Numbered from the stretch's first letter, positions 10,101 to 18,492 are shown. The stretch is 64,000 nt of DNA from Azorhizobium caulinodans ORS 571 (GCF_000010525.1 NC_009937.1:4844501-4908500); one strand, 5' to 3'. Notes: generated by a model from the letters alone, not told the origin. Numbers and translations: made by a program.

Positions 10101-10558
10101 TGGTGGACGGGCATTTCCGCAAGCTGTTTGACACCCTCTTCGGCGGCGGCGAGGCACAACTGGTGCTGACCGATGCGGACGATCCGCTGGAAGCCGGGCT
10201 CGACATCATCGCCAAGCCACCGGGCAAGAAGCCCCAGAGCCTGTCGCTGCTCTCGGGCGGGGAGCAGGCGCTCACCGCCATGGCGCTGATCTTCGCCGTC
10301 TTCCTCACAAATCCAGCGCCCATCTGCGTTCTCGACGAGGTGGACGCGCCGCTGGATGACTCGAATGTCGAGCGTTTCTGTACGCTCATGGACGAAATGA
10401 CGCGCCTCACGGACACGCGCTTCCTCGTCATCACCCACAACCCGATCAGCATGGCGCACATGGACCGTCTTTTCGGTGTGACCATGGCGGAACGAGGGGT
10501 CTCGCGCCTCGTTTCGGTGGACCTGCAAAGCGCCGAACGGTTACGCGAGGTGAGTTAA
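7106..10558 (+). CDS. smc: Chromosome segregation ATPase SMC
   Basis: 1150-residue condensin subunit that organises and segregates the chromosome. The N-terminal ATPase half carries Walker A GPNGCGKSN (about 32-40). Long Ala/Glu/Arg-rich coiled coils follow (about 165-495 and 640-930), broken by a hinge near 498-630. The C-terminal half has the ABC signature LSGGEQAL (about 1050) and Walker B ICVLDEVDAPLDD (about 1072). Start ATG encodes MKFNRLRLVGFKTF, typical for SMC. ScpA and ScpB partners are not in this window. Confidence 0.97.
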   Translation: MKFNRLRLVGFKTFVEPTDLLIEPGLTGVVGPNGCGKSNLVEALRWVMGESSHKAFRANDMDDVIFSGTTGRPARNTAEVALQLDNAERTAPAGFNDHDLIEVVRRIDRGQGSHYRINGRDVRARDVNMLFADASTGARSPALVRQGQIGEIVGAKPAARRRILEEAAGVAGLHARRHEAETRLKAAETNLLRLEDVITQLAGQVEGLRRQARQAVRYRALAAEIRKYEATLLWLRWSEVTRTLADAERTLEASVREAAECTRAQAEAARLQAIAAHALPALRQADTEAAAALQRLTLARVELDKEEERLGARRLDLERRLAQLTQDLERETALSADAEGVLARLEEEELTLTEEQEASVLAREEAEAILDTAQEAMAAAEDDLDAKTRAYADASARRTTLDQTIRDIRQRLLRTEAERVSVEAEERRLKLDAGTSDLEAKRMEADAARERLAFAEEAATDAEAAHQSARRALEEVRPAVAEAERKFGRLDTEVRTLSKLLQSSSGAFPPVADLLTVTKGYEMALGAALGDDLDLPVDTAAPARWAGSQPQAGDPALPPGAGPLADEVSGAPALLRRLGQIGIVEPADGPRLQAQLKPGQRLVSKAGDLWRWDGVIAAADAPTAAARRLAERNRLADLQLEADLAREAVEEARDMLALRDADLRAAAGLETQAREARRTAQRAAEIAREAEANAERKASAHIARLSALTEARERLTAARAEAEERLAEAEASLAELEQPALIDATLAAARGVVAQARGAVAEAKARLDGFERERSQRLRRLEAIASERRSWTSRAGGAGERLAAIAARKAETETELATTEEMPAQFLFQRRTLLGKIEAADEARRAAADKLVEGESALAAADRAARAALEAMSAAREETARAEARLDAARQRRDDVQREITEALDGPPESAREHAELVDDGRQPDISAIEIALERAKRERERLGAVNLRAEIELTETETQHDTLVRERDELNEAIRRLRGAIASLNREARERLQASFAVVDGHFRKLFDTLFGGGEAQLVLTDADDPLEAGLDIIAKPPGKKPQSLSLLSGGEQALTAMALIFAVFLTNPAPICVLDEVDAPLDDSNVERFCTLMDEMTRLTDTRFLVITHNPISMAHMDRLFGVTMAERGVSRLVSVDLQSAERLREVS

Positions 10559-10631
10559 TGCGGTGCACCCATGTGGGGTATTTCCGTTTTTTCTCTTTAC
10601 TTACATAGACTTATTTCGGCAACCGCCGTTC

Positions 10632-10660
10632 TTGACACTCATTTTTGCCGCAACTATGGT
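10632..10660 (+). promoter_or_regulatory. Sigma-70 type promoter of the Fo-ATPase operon
   Basis: TTGACA at 10632-10637 and TATGGT at 10655-10660 with an ideal 17-bp spacer, giving a predicted transcript start near 10667, about 70 bp before atpI. Confidence 0.7.
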
Positions 10661-10734
10661 GCCGCGCGGTTTCGGCGGGCCGGGATCGCTCAGCGTTTTC
10701 TTGGCCCCCACGTCTGAAACCGGAGCTGTGCACC

Positions 10735-11121
10735 ATGACAGATCCATCGGAAGCTCCCGGACGGAAGCCTGATGGAACGCCTCAGGAGCAGGGTTCCGGC
10801 GCTTCGGACGCCGGGCTTTCCGATCGGCTTCAGCGGCTCAATGCCGCGCTTGACAAGGCGCGGCCTAGAGACCAATCGCAACCGGCGGGATCGCGGCGGG
10901 ATGCTTCCACCTCTTCGGGAATGGCCATGGCCTTCCGGCTGGGGACGGAGTTCGTATCGGGTGTCCTGGTCGGAGCCTTGGTGGGCTGGGGTCTGGACAA
11001 GGTGCTGGGCATCGCACCGTGGGGAATCATTCTCCTCACCCTGGTCGGGTTCGGGGCGGGCGTTCTGAACATGATGCGCGCGGCGGGGGAGACCCCATCG
11101 CGCAAGAGGCCGAAGGCCTGA
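10735..11121 (+). CDS. atpI: ATP synthase protein I (AtpI)
   Basis: 128-residue assembly factor of the Fo sector, first gene of the Fo operon. A polar, disordered N-terminus (1-60) is followed by two membrane helices (about 66-84 and 91-110) with Gly-rich packing faces typical of AtpI. The ATG at 10735 is chosen because it starts the conserved frame after the promoter at 10632; an in-frame upstream start lies within the promoter. The gap to atpB is 120 bp and contains two hairpins. Confidence 0.87.
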   Translation: MTDPSEAPGRKPDGTPQEQGSGASDAGLSDRLQRLNAALDKARPRDQSQPAGSRRDASTSSGMAMAFRLGTEFVSGVLVGALVGWGLDKVLGIAPWGIILLTLVGFGAGVLNMMRAAGETPSRKRPKA

Positions 11122-11156
11122 CGGCACTGCCGCCAGCCTGCGACTTCGACTGGTGC

Positions 11157-11194
11157 GTCCGGCCATCTGGCCGGACTTCTGCGGCGCAAGCCGC
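11157..11194 (+). other. Tandem hairpins between atpI and atpB
   Basis: First stem 8 bp (11157-11164 with 11169-11176, loop ATCT), second stem 5 bp (11181-11185 with 11190-11194, loop GCAA, a stable tetraloop). No T run follows, so this is more likely an mRNA processing or stability element than a terminator. Confidence 0.5.
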
Positions 11195-11241
11195 TGTGAA
11201 TGACGCGGCCCTGACCGGCCGCAGGAGACAGGGGCCGTCGG

Positions 11242-11994
11242 ATGACCGTTGATCCGATTCACCAGTTCGAGATCCAGCGCTATGTCGAGCTGCTGCGGGT
11301 CAGTGGCGTCACCGTTTCCTTCACCAATTCCGCCGCCTTCATGGTCGGCATCGTGGCCCTCATCTTCTTCTTCCTGACCTATGCCACGCGCGGGCGCACC
11401 CTTGTGCCGGGCCGCATGCAGTCGGTCGCCGAGATGGGCTACGAGTTCATCGCCAAGATGGTGCGCGAATCCGCCGGCACCGAAGGCATGGTCTTCTTCC
11501 CGCTGGTGTTCTCGCTGTTCGTCTTCGTGTTCGTTGCGAACGTGATCGGCCTCGTGCCCTACACCTTCACGATCACCGCCCACATCGTCGTCACCGCCGC
11601 TTTGGCGCTGCTGGTGATCGGCACCGTGGTGATCTACGGCTTCTACAAGCACGGCACCCACTTCCTGCACCTCTTCGTGCCGTCGGGCGTGCCGGCCTTC
11701 CTGCTGCCGTTCATCGTCCTCATCGAGGTCATCTCCTTCCTGTCCCGCCCGATCAGCCTGTCGCTGCGTCTGTTCGCCAACATGCTGGCCGGCCACATCG
11801 CCCTCAAGGTGTTCGCCTTCTTCGTGGTGGGCCTCGGGTCCGCGGGCTTCCTCGGCTGGCTCGGCGCCACGCTGCCCTTCTTCATGATCGTGGCCCTGAC
11901 CGCGCTCGAACTGCTGGTGGCCATCCTTCAGGCCTACGTGTTCGCCGTGCTCACCTCGATCTACCTCAACGATGCGGTCCACCCGGGACACTGA
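11242..11994 (+). CDS. atpB: F1Fo ATP synthase subunit a
   Basis: 250 residues, integral membrane proton channel of the Fo motor. Hydrophobic helices run through the protein; the conserved segment [14 protein letters not shown] contains the essential Arg that faces the c-ring, and the C-terminal helix [22 protein letters not shown] is canonical. An ATPase of this type sits in the inner membrane. atpE follows 49 bp later. Confidence 0.97.
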   Translation: MTVDPIHQFEIQRYVELLRVSGVTVSFTNSAAFMVGIVALIFFFLTYATRGRTLVPGRMQSVAEMGYEFIAKMVRESAGTEGMVFFPLVFSLFVFVFVANVIGLVPYTFTITAHIVVTAALALLVIGTVVIYGFYKHGTHFLHLFVPSGVPAFLLPFIVLIEVISFLSRPISLSLRLFANMLAGHIALKVFAFFVVGLGSAGFLGWLGATLPFFMIVALTALELLVAILQAYVFAVLTSIYLNDAVHPGH

Positions 11995-12043
11995 TCGTCC
12001 CACCCGCACGGCCAACCAACGACGTTTCTCAAGGAGCAGATCA

Positions 12044-12271
12044 ATGGAAGCGGAAGCTGCAAAGTTCATCGGCGCCGGTCTCGCCTGCCTCGGCATGGGC
12101 CTCGCCGGCATCGGCGTCGGTAACATCTTCGGCAACTTCCTGTCTGGCGCGCTGCGCAACCCGTCGGCTGCCGACGGCCAGTTCGCCCGCGCCTTCATCG
12201 GCGCGGCGCTCGCGGAAGGTCTCGGCATCTTCTCGCTCGTCGTCGCCCTCATCCTGCTCTTCGTCGCCTGA
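12044..12271 (+). CDS. atpE: F1Fo ATP synthase subunit c
   Basis: 75-residue hairpin of two membrane helices joined by the polar loop LRNPS. The proton-binding carboxylate is Glu58 in [17 protein letters not shown] lies 7 bases before the ATG. Length and sequence are normal for alphaproteobacterial c subunits that form the rotor ring. Confidence 0.97.
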   Translation: MEAEAAKFIGAGLACLGMGLAGIGVGNIFGNFLSGALRNPSAADGQFARAFIGAALAEGLGIFSLVVALILLFVA

Positions 12272-12361
12272 TCATTGATCCCGCGACCGGCCTTCGGGGT
12301 CCGCCCCGGGGCCGGCGCAGCAATGGCGTGTGATGACAAGGACAAGGCAGGCGGGCGAGCC

Positions 12362-13069
12362 ATGAACAAGACATGGAAGCTGGCTGCGGTCGCGGCATTC
12401 CTGGGAACGGCCACCTTGGCCCTCCCGGCTGTCGCCGGCAGCCTCGATTCTGCATCGGTTTCCGGCCGGCCGGCACCGATGGTGGTCGCCCAGGCGGGCG
12501 CCCCGGCCCACCCGCCGGCCGCGCATGGCGCGGAAGCCGGCCATGGCGAAGCCGCCGGCGGCGAGCACGGGGGGTTTCCGCCCTTCAAGCCGCAGCACTT
12601 CGCCTCGCAGCTGATCTGGCTCATCGTCAGCTTCGGCGCGCTCTATTTCCTCATGAGCCGCGTGACGCTGCCGCGCATCGGCCGGATCCTGGAAGAGCGG
12701 CATGACCGCATCGCCAAGGATCTGGAAGAAGCCCGCCTGCGTCAGGCCGAGAGCGAGGCGGCCCAGGCCGCTTACGAGAAGGCGCTCACCGAAGCGCGCG
12801 GCAAGGCGAACGCCATTGCCGGCGAGGCCCGGGCCCGGCTTGCTGCCGAGACCGACGCCAACCGCAAGTCCCTGGAAGAGAACCTCAACGCCAAGCTGGC
12901 CGACGCCGAGCGTCGCATCGCCAGCACCAAGGCGACGGCCCTCTCCCACGTTCGCGGCATTGCGGTGGACACCACCGGCGCCATCGTGACCGCCCTGGTC
13001 GGCACCCCCGCCGGCAATCAGGATGTGGAATCCGCGGTAGACGCGGCTCTGGCGGCAAAGTCCGCCTGA
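12362..13069 (+). CDS. atpF': F1Fo ATP synthase subunit b' (AtpF2/AtpX)
   Basis: Peripheral stalk subunit, 235 residues from ATG 12362. It has a hydrophobic signal-like N-terminus (about 1-27, ending ALPAVAGS), an Ala/His/Gly-rich linker, one membrane helix (about 82-100, LIWLIVSFGALYFLM) and a long charged coiled coil that dimerises with subunit b. The first hydrophobic stretch is extra relative to short b' proteins. An earlier ATG at 12323 would add 13 polar residues; the later one is preferred because it starts the signal-like segment. The b/b' pair is typical for alphaproteobacteria. Confidence 0.88.
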   Translation: MNKTWKLAAVAAFLGTATLALPAVAGSLDSASVSGRPAPMVVAQAGAPAHPPAAHGAEAGHGEAAGGEHGGFPPFKPQHFASQLIWLIVSFGALYFLMSRVTLPRIGRILEERHDRIAKDLEEARLRQAESEAAQAAYEKALTEARGKANAIAGEARARLAAETDANRKSLEENLNAKLADAERRIASTKATALSHVRGIAVDTTGAIVTALVGTPAGNQDVESAVDAALAAKSA

Positions 13070-13182
13070 GACCTGAACGCAAGACCTGCGGCCGGGCGGT
13101 TTTCCGGACGGCCGCATTCCCCTTTCGAGGGGCTCGTTTCAAGACCGATTGAATTCAGGCACAGGCGATCGAGGACTCTGCC

Positions 13183-13677
13183 ATGAGCGATATGGAACTG
13201 GCTGAACTTTGGGTCGCCGTAGCCTTCTTCGTGTTTGTCGGCATCCTGCTCTATAACGGCGTGCACAAGGCTCTCGCGAAGGCGCTGGACGCCCGCGGCG
13301 CCCGCATCGCCGCCGAGCTCGACGAAGCCCGCCGCCTCAAGGAAGAGGCGCAGAAGCTCGTCGCGGAATACAAGCGCAAGCAGCGCGAGGCGGAAGCCGA
13401 GGCGGAAGCCATCGTGACCGCCGCCAAGGCCGAGGCAGAGCGTCTCGCCGCCGAGACCAAGGCCAAGCTCGAGGAGTTCGTCTCCCGCCGCACCCGCATG
13501 GCCGAGGACAAGATCGCGCAAGCGGAGCATCAGGCCCTCGCCGACGTGAAGGCCTTCGCCGCCGACGCCGCCGTGCAGGCCGCCGAGCGCATCCTCGCCG
13601 CTTCCGTGCCCGGCACGGCCACCGGCGATCGCCTGCTCGGCCAGGCCATCCAGGACGTGCGCGGCAAGCTGAACTGA
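13183..13677 (+). CDS. atpF: F1Fo ATP synthase subunit b
   Basis: 164 residues: short N-terminus, membrane helix at about 6-24 (ELWVAVAFFVFVGILLYNGV), then a heptad-type coiled coil rich in Ala, Glu, Lys and Arg to the C-terminus. It forms the peripheral stalk with b'. It is the last gene of the operon; the F1 genes atpHAGDC are not in the window, in line with separate Fo and F1 operons in this class. Confidence 0.95.
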   Translation: MSDMELAELWVAVAFFVFVGILLYNGVHKALAKALDARGARIAAELDEARRLKEEAQKLVAEYKRKQREAEAEAEAIVTAAKAEAERLAAETKAKLEEFVSRRTRMAEDKIAQAEHQALADVKAFAADAAVQAAERILAASVPGTATGDRLLGQAIQDVRGKLN

Positions 13678-13792
13678 CCGCGCGCACCGGCGGGGTCTTG
13701 AAAGGGCCATGCCCTTCGGCCAAAGCTGGTGCATGCCGCGCTTTCGTCCCGCCCTCCCCGCCCCTGCTCCGCGCGATGCGGAGGCGATCGGT

Positions 13793-15049
13793 GTGACTTC
13801 GGCTTTTCCATCATCGAACCCCGTCGGACGCTTGCGCCGGGCGGGTTTTTTGCTGTGTGGCCTGTTCGTCGCCGCAGCTGCCGGCCTTTCGCCGCAACCG
13901 GCCGCCGCACAGCTCTTCGACGGGCTCTTCCCGCCGCGTCCGCCTGCCGGTGTGCCGGCACCCTCGCGCAGCGCGCCGAACTGGCGCCCGCCGGCCCAGC
14001 CCCAGCAGCCGACCTTCTTCGGCATCCCCCTCGGTCCGCCGCCCCAGGCGGTGCAGCCGCCGCCGGTCCGCCAAGCCGCTCCGACGCCCCCGCCCGATCC
14101 GCAGGGCACCGTCTATGTGAGCGCGGCCGAGGCCATGCAGGGCCGGCGCCAGCCGCCGAGCCGATTCGTTCTCGTGATCGGCGACTGGTACGGCCGGCAG
14201 GTGGCCGAGGGCCTCGCCGATCTCTACGTGGGCGAGCGCACCAGCCCTGCCGTCGTGGCCATCACCGCCGACCCCAGCGGCTTCCAGACGGTGCCGGTGG
14301 ACTGGGTGAATCGCCTGCCGGGCGCCATCGATGCCGGAAAGCCGGACGCCATCGTGCTGGCGCTGGGGGTGGAGGATCTGGAACCGATCCGGGAGGGCGA
14401 GACGGACGTCCAGCCCCTCACCGACCGTTGGGCGGAACTCTACGGGAAGAGGGTGGACGACGTGCTCGCCGCTGCGCGGGGGCCGCAGGGGCGCCGGGTG
14501 ATTCTGCTCGGCCTGCCGCCGGTGCAGTCGGCCCCGGAATCGCAGGAATATGAGCGCCTGAACGACCTGCTGCGCACCCATGCCGCCCGCAGCGGGGCCG
14601 TTTATGTGAATGTCTGGGACGGCTTCGTGGACGAGGACGGCAAATACACGGCCTCCGGTCCCGCCGTGGACGGCCAGCGCCGGCGCCTGCGCCAGGCGGA
14701 CGGCGAACGCTTCACCCGCGCCGGCGGACGCAAGCTCGCCTTTTTCGTGCAGAAGGAACTGACGCGCCTGCTGGCGGAGCCCGGTCCGGCGGCCAACGCG
14801 CCCGCTGCCGATGGCTCACAGCCCATCTCGCTCAATGACGGCCCACGCGGGGGCGCAAGCCTTGCCGGCGGTCCGCCTCCGGTCGGTCGCGGTGCCGCCA
14901 ACATCCTCCCCGCCAGCGCGCCCGGAAGCGAGGCGCTGAAGGCCCTGTCGGACGGCAGCCCGATCGCGGCGCGGAAGGGGCGGACGGACGATTTCTCCTG
15001 GCCGCCCAAGACGCAACCGGGTTCGGGCGACGCGCCGGATGCGCGCTGA
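13793..15049 (+). CDS. DUF459/SGNH-fold secreted protein, catalytic residues lost
   Basis: 418 residues from a GTG at 13793 that has GGAGG 8 bases upstream; an ATG at 13709 with a poorly spaced ribosome site would add 28 residues. A hydrophobic signal (about 18-38, ends PAAAQ) is followed by a Pro-rich linker and an SGNH-hydrolase-like domain (about 122-340). The nucleophile motif, normally GDS, reads GDW at 130-132, and the late DGxHF motif reads DGERF, so both Ser and His are absent. The tail after about 345 is low complexity. Probably a non-catalytic periplasmic protein; function unknown. Confidence 0.75.
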   Translation: MTSAFPSSNPVGRLRRAGFLLCGLFVAAAAGLSPQPAAAQLFDGLFPPRPPAGVPAPSRSAPNWRPPAQPQQPTFFGIPLGPPPQAVQPPPVRQAAPTPPPDPQGTVYVSAAEAMQGRRQPPSRFVLVIGDWYGRQVAEGLADLYVGERTSPAVVAITADPSGFQTVPVDWVNRLPGAIDAGKPDAIVLALGVEDLEPIREGETDVQPLTDRWAELYGKRVDDVLAAARGPQGRRVILLGLPPVQSAPESQEYERLNDLLRTHAARSGAVYVNVWDGFVDEDGKYTASGPAVDGQRRRLRQADGERFTRAGGRKLAFFVQKELTRLLAEPGPAANAPAADGSQPISLNDGPRGGASLAGGPPPVGRGAANILPASAPGSEALKALSDGSPIAARKGRTDDFSWPPKTQPGSGDAPDAR

Positions 15050-15081
15050 CCGCAGCCCCACCGGCACGGCACCCCACATGT

Positions 15082-15108
15082 GAAAACGCCCCGGCGAAGA
15101 CCGGGGCG
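15082..15108 (-). terminator. Terminator of hsp20
   Basis: Minus-strand hairpin with an 8-bp GC stem (15101-15108 with 15087-15094, 6-base loop) followed by TTTTC. It lies about 60 bp after the hsp20 stop. Confidence 0.65.
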
Positions 15109-15167
15109 CAGGGGACGGTCTCAGATCAGGAGATGAACCGAGGGAGGAATCACCCCTCCCCCGGGCT

Positions 15168-15665
15168 TCAGGCCGCGCGGGGCGCCTCCACCTCGGCGGT
15201 ATCCGCCTTCGCCTCGATGGTCTGAGGCTGGGCGACGCCGGTGGTGATGGGAATGAGGCGGGGTTTCTTCGCCTCGGGAATGTTGCGCACGAGGTCCACG
15301 TGCAGCAGGCCATTCTCAAGGCTCGCGCCCTTCACTTCCACGTGGTCCGCAAGCTGGAATCGGCGCTCGAAGGCACGGGCGGCAATGCCGCGATAAAGCA
15401 CCTGCGAAGCTTCGCCGCCGGCCTGCGCCGCCTTCTCGCCGCGCAGGGAGAGGGTATTTTCCTTCACTTCGATGGAGAGTTCCTCGGGAGTGAAGCCCGC
15501 CACGGCCACCGTCACGCGATAGGCATTCTCGCCGGTGCGCTCGATGTTGTAGGGCGGATAGGTCGGGGCGCCGCCCTCCACATTGCCGGCGGAATCCAGC
15601 AGGGAGAAAAGGCGGTCGAAGCCGACCGTGTTGCGGTAGAGGGGAGAGAGATCGAACGTACGCAT
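15168..15665 (-). CDS. Small heat-shock protein, Hsp20/IbpA family
   Basis: 165-residue ATP-independent holdase. N-terminus MRTFDLSPLYRNTVGFDRLF is that of IbpA-class proteins; the alpha-crystallin domain spans about 35-130 (YRVTVAVAGFTPEELSIEV, ERRFQLADHVEV, LENGLLHVDL), and the C-terminal PRLIPI supplies the I-x-I type anchoring motif. AAGGAGG lies well placed before the ATG at 15665. Expression is likely heat-induced through RpoH; a possible leader hairpin is noted in the findings. Confidence 0.93.
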   Translation of the reverse strand: MRTFDLSPLYRNTVGFDRLFSLLDSAGNVEGGAPTYPPYNIERTGENAYRVTVAVAGFTPEELSIEVKENTLSLRGEKAAQAGGEASQVLYRGIAARAFERRFQLADHVEVKGASLENGLLHVDLVRNIPEAKKPRLIPITTGVAQPQTIEAKADTAEVEAPRAA

Positions 15666-15930
15666 AGGTCACATCCTCCTTGAAGCGATGCGGTATCGTC
15701 ATCGGATGGAGGGCCCGCCAGTCTGGCCGAGCCGTCCGTGCCGTCCGTCTGGCCCGGCACGCCCTCGATCTGGGAATGCCCGCTGCCCGCGTCAAGTCCC
15801 CCGCAAGCGTCGCGCCTCCGAAGATGAATGCAAACTGAATAGCATGCTCGGCCGGCATTCAGCGGACGTGGTTAAAAGTGCGCGCCTGGACGGTGGAATG
15901 TCGCATCCGCCCGTCCGGCGGAGCAGAAGA

Positions 15931-16374
15931 ATGCCAAGAACGCCCGCAAGGTTGGGCCTGGTGATCATGCTGGCGGTCGGCGCCGCAACAGCTCAGGCAG
16001 AGAGCATCTCGGCAGGAGCGAAGGTTCTGGCTTCCCCTGTTCTCCCCGCTCCCGATCTGGAGATCACCGGCAGCCTGCCGGTTTCCGCACCGGAGATGGG
16101 CGATGCCCCCTCTGTTCGCGTCCGGCCCCACGGCGCGTTCGCGCCGTACCTGTCCAATCCCCCCGACATCGGCATCTCCCTCGACGCGACGGCCGTCATG
16201 CAGAGTCTCGAGGCACGTGGTTTCAGCGGCGTCAGCCGGCCTGTGCTGCGCGGCCGCACCTATGTGTGCGAGGCCACCGGCCCCCGGCGGGAGCGTGTGC
16301 GCCTGATGGTGGATGCGGGCACCGGCGTCATCGTCGGCCTCACGGTGATCGGCTTCGACAGCAGCCGCGATTAG
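15931..16374 (+). CDS. Secreted hypothetical protein
   Basis: 147 residues from ATG 15931, which has GGAG 7 bases upstream; an ATG at 15898 would add 11 basic residues. Signal peptide about 1-25 (LGLVIMLAVGAATAQA, cut before ES). The mature part is short; its C-terminal half (YVCEATGPRRERVRLMVDAGTG) looks like a small PepSY-like strand-helix unit, but this is weak. It is not clearly a known family. The gene stands alone between divergent hsp20 and the hydrolase. Confidence 0.65.
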   Translation: MPRTPARLGLVIMLAVGAATAQAESISAGAKVLASPVLPAPDLEITGSLPVSAPEMGDAPSVRVRPHGAFAPYLSNPPDIGISLDATAVMQSLEARGFSGVSRPVLRGRTYVCEATGPRRERVRLMVDAGTGVIVGLTVIGFDSSRD

Positions 16375-16515
16375 GCCTTGCCTCGTGGGGCATGACCCGG
16401 GCCGTTGTCGGCCGCGCGGCGGCGGTGTATCGCTGGGTCGGGTGCCCTTCGGGCGCCGGAAAGACAGACCGGACGGCGGCGCGCCGGCCTGGTCGGCCAC
16501 CGGGTGCCTCGGCGC

Positions 16516-17457
16516 ATGAGCCTTTATCCCATCCCGTCGAATCCCGTTCCTGAAGGTGCCGTGACCGGCGTCTTCACCACCGCGGACGGGCGGAGCCTGC
16601 GTTTTGCCCGCTGGCGTCCGGAAGGCGCCCAGGGCACCGTGGCGCTCTTTCCGGGACGGGCGGAGTTCATCGAGAAATATTTCGAGGTCGTGCGCGAACT
16701 GCTGGAGCGGCGGTTCGCGGTCGCCATCTTCGACTGGCGCGGACAGGGCGGCTCCCAGCGGCTCCTGCGCAATCCCCGCAAGGGCCATGTGCGCCGCTTC
16801 AGCGACTACCAGCTGGATCTGGACGCCTTCGGCCGGCAGGTGCTGCTGCCGGACTGCCCGGCGCCCCATTATGCGCTGGCCCATTCCATGGGCGGCACCA
16901 TCCTCCTGCAGGCGGTGCTGGACGGGCGGCGATGGTTCGACCGTGTGGTGCTCTCGGCGCCCATGCTCGACATTGCGATGGTGCCCTATCCCCGCGCGAC
17001 CCACGCGACGGCGCGGTTCCTGCGCGGCCTTGGGCTCGGGCGCGCCTTCGTGCCGGGGGGTGGTTCGGCCATCGTCACCAACCAGCCCTTCGAGGGCAAT
17101 CTGGTCACGTCCGATCCGGAGCGCTATGCGCGCGCGGCCGCCGTGACGGCGAAGACGCCGGACCTGGGCCTCGGCTCACCCACCATCGGCTGGCTGGCCG
17201 GCGCCTATGACGCCATGGAGATGCTGCGCCAGCCGGAGGCCCTGCGGGAAATCCGCCAACCGCTGCTGGTGGTGGCGGCCGGCGCGGAGCGCATCGTCAG
17301 CAATGCCGCCATCGAGCACGTGGCCTCCCGGCTCATCGCCGGGGCCTATGTGACGGTGCCGGCGGCCCGGCACGAGATCCTGATGGAGCGGGACATCTTC
17401 CGCGCCCAGTTCTGGGCCGCCTTCGACGCCTTCATCCCCGGTTCGTCGCCCTTCTGA
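16516..17457 (+). CDS. Alpha/beta hydrolase, lysophospholipase (PldB) type
   Basis: 313 residues from ATG 16516. Family features: early strand TVALFPGRAEFIEKYFEVV, FDWRGQGGSQR, nucleophile elbow AHSMGG (Ser at about 122), and late LLVVAAGAERIVSN and ARHEILME that supply Asp/Glu and His. This is the Hydrolase_4/monoglyceride-lipase-like group that acts on lysophospholipids or monoacylglycerols. No signal peptide, so cytoplasmic. It converges on hisN with 8 bp between the stops. Confidence 0.88.
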   Translation: MSLYPIPSNPVPEGAVTGVFTTADGRSLRFARWRPEGAQGTVALFPGRAEFIEKYFEVVRELLERRFAVAIFDWRGQGGSQRLLRNPRKGHVRRFSDYQLDLDAFGRQVLLPDCPAPHYALAHSMGGTILLQAVLDGRRWFDRVVLSAPMLDIAMVPYPRATHATARFLRGLGLGRAFVPGGGSAIVTNQPFEGNLVTSDPERYARAAAVTAKTPDLGLGSPTIGWLAGAYDAMEMLRQPEALREIRQPLLVVAAGAERIVSNAAIEHVASRLIAGAYVTVPAARHEILMERDIFRAQFWAAFDAFIPGSSPF

Positions 17458-17465
17458 GAGCCCGC

Positions 17466-18254
17466 TCAGGGATTGAGCCGCTTCAGCGCCTGTTCGTGCA
17501 CGGCCTTGCTGCCCGCGGCAACGACCCGACCACCCGCCACCGGTGAGCCGCCCTCCCAATTGGTCACGATGCCGCCCGCGCCTTCGATGACCGGCACGAG
17601 GGCGACGATGTCGTGGTCTTGAAGGCCGGTCTCGATGACGAGATCCACGAGGCCTGCCGCCACCATGCAGTAAGCGTAGCAGTCGCCGCCATAGCGCGAG
17701 AGGCGCACATCCCGCTCTACGCTTTGGAAGAGCGTGCGGTCGGCCGCGTTCATCAGCAGCGGGCTGGTGGTGAAGAGGATGGCGTCCTCCAAGCGGCCGC
17801 AGTCGCGGGTCAGGAGGCGGCGCTTTCCGGCCGGGCCGAGATAATGGGCGCTGCCACCATCGCCGAAGAAGCGCTCGCCGATGAAGGGCTGGTGCATCAT
17901 GCCGTAGACGGGCGCGCCCTGCTTCAGAAGGCCGATGAGCGTGCCCCAGGCGGGCATGCCGGAGATGAACGACTTGGTGCCGTCGATGGGGTCGAGCGCC
18001 CACACATAATCCGCGTCGCGGCGCTCGTTGCCGAACTCCTCGCCGATGATGCCGTGCTCGGGAAAGGTCGTAGTGATCATGCGCCGCATCACCTGCTCGG
18101 CGGCGCGGTCCGCCTCGGTCACCGGATCGAAGCTCTGGCCCTTGCGGCGTCCCTTGTCCTCGACACCGATGGCGGTGCGGAAGAAGGGCAGGATGGCCTC
18201 GCCGGAACGGGTGGCGAGATCGTGGACGAAGGCATCCAGGGCAACGGCGGACAT
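17466..18254 (-). CDS. hisN: Histidinol-phosphatase, inositol-monophosphatase superfamily
   Basis: 262 residues from the ATG at 18254, preceded by AAGGA. Metal-binding motifs of the IMPase fold are all present: GEEFG (Glu), WALDPIDGTKSFI and YGGDCYAYCMVAAGLVDLVIE, with GLQDHDIVALVPVIEGAGG at the end supplying the third Asp. This pattern fits HisN of alphaproteobacteria (histidine biosynthesis, step before histidinol dehydrogenase) better than SuhB, but substrate is inferred. Two suhB/ar8-like sRNAs are encoded divergently upstream. Confidence 0.85.
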   Translation of the reverse strand: MSAVALDAFVHDLATRSGEAILPFFRTAIGVEDKGRRKGQSFDPVTEADRAAEQVMRRMITTTFPEHGIIGEEFGNERRDADYVWALDPIDGTKSFISGMPAWGTLIGLLKQGAPVYGMMHQPFIGERFFGDGGSAHYLGPAGKRRLLTRDCGRLEDAILFTTSPLLMNAADRTLFQSVERDVRLSRYGGDCYAYCMVAAGLVDLVIETGLQDHDIVALVPVIEGAGGIVTNWEGGSPVAGGRVVAAGSKAVHEQALKRLNP

Positions 18255-18492
18255 GAGCGCAATCCTTGATCGGCTGTCGCGCGGCACCACCGCGCGTGGA
18301 TTGCCATAGTGCGCCGCGCCTCCCGAGGAAAGGCCTTGGACGGCGCTGGGCGGAAAGGGCGCGGTTCAGGCCTTCGCGCCTCCCGCGCTCGCGAAGGGAT
18401 CGTGAGGCGGCTTTTGAGGCAATACCCATGGGCACTCGGCCCAGCCCGTGGGCTAAATGGTTTCAAACCATTGAAAATCAAGGATCGTTCAA

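Noticed and set aside
15666..15760. ROSE RNA thermometer before hsp20
   Set aside because: The typical 3' hairpin with a TTGCTCC-type strand opposite the ribosome site is absent; only a weaker alternative pairing is possible.
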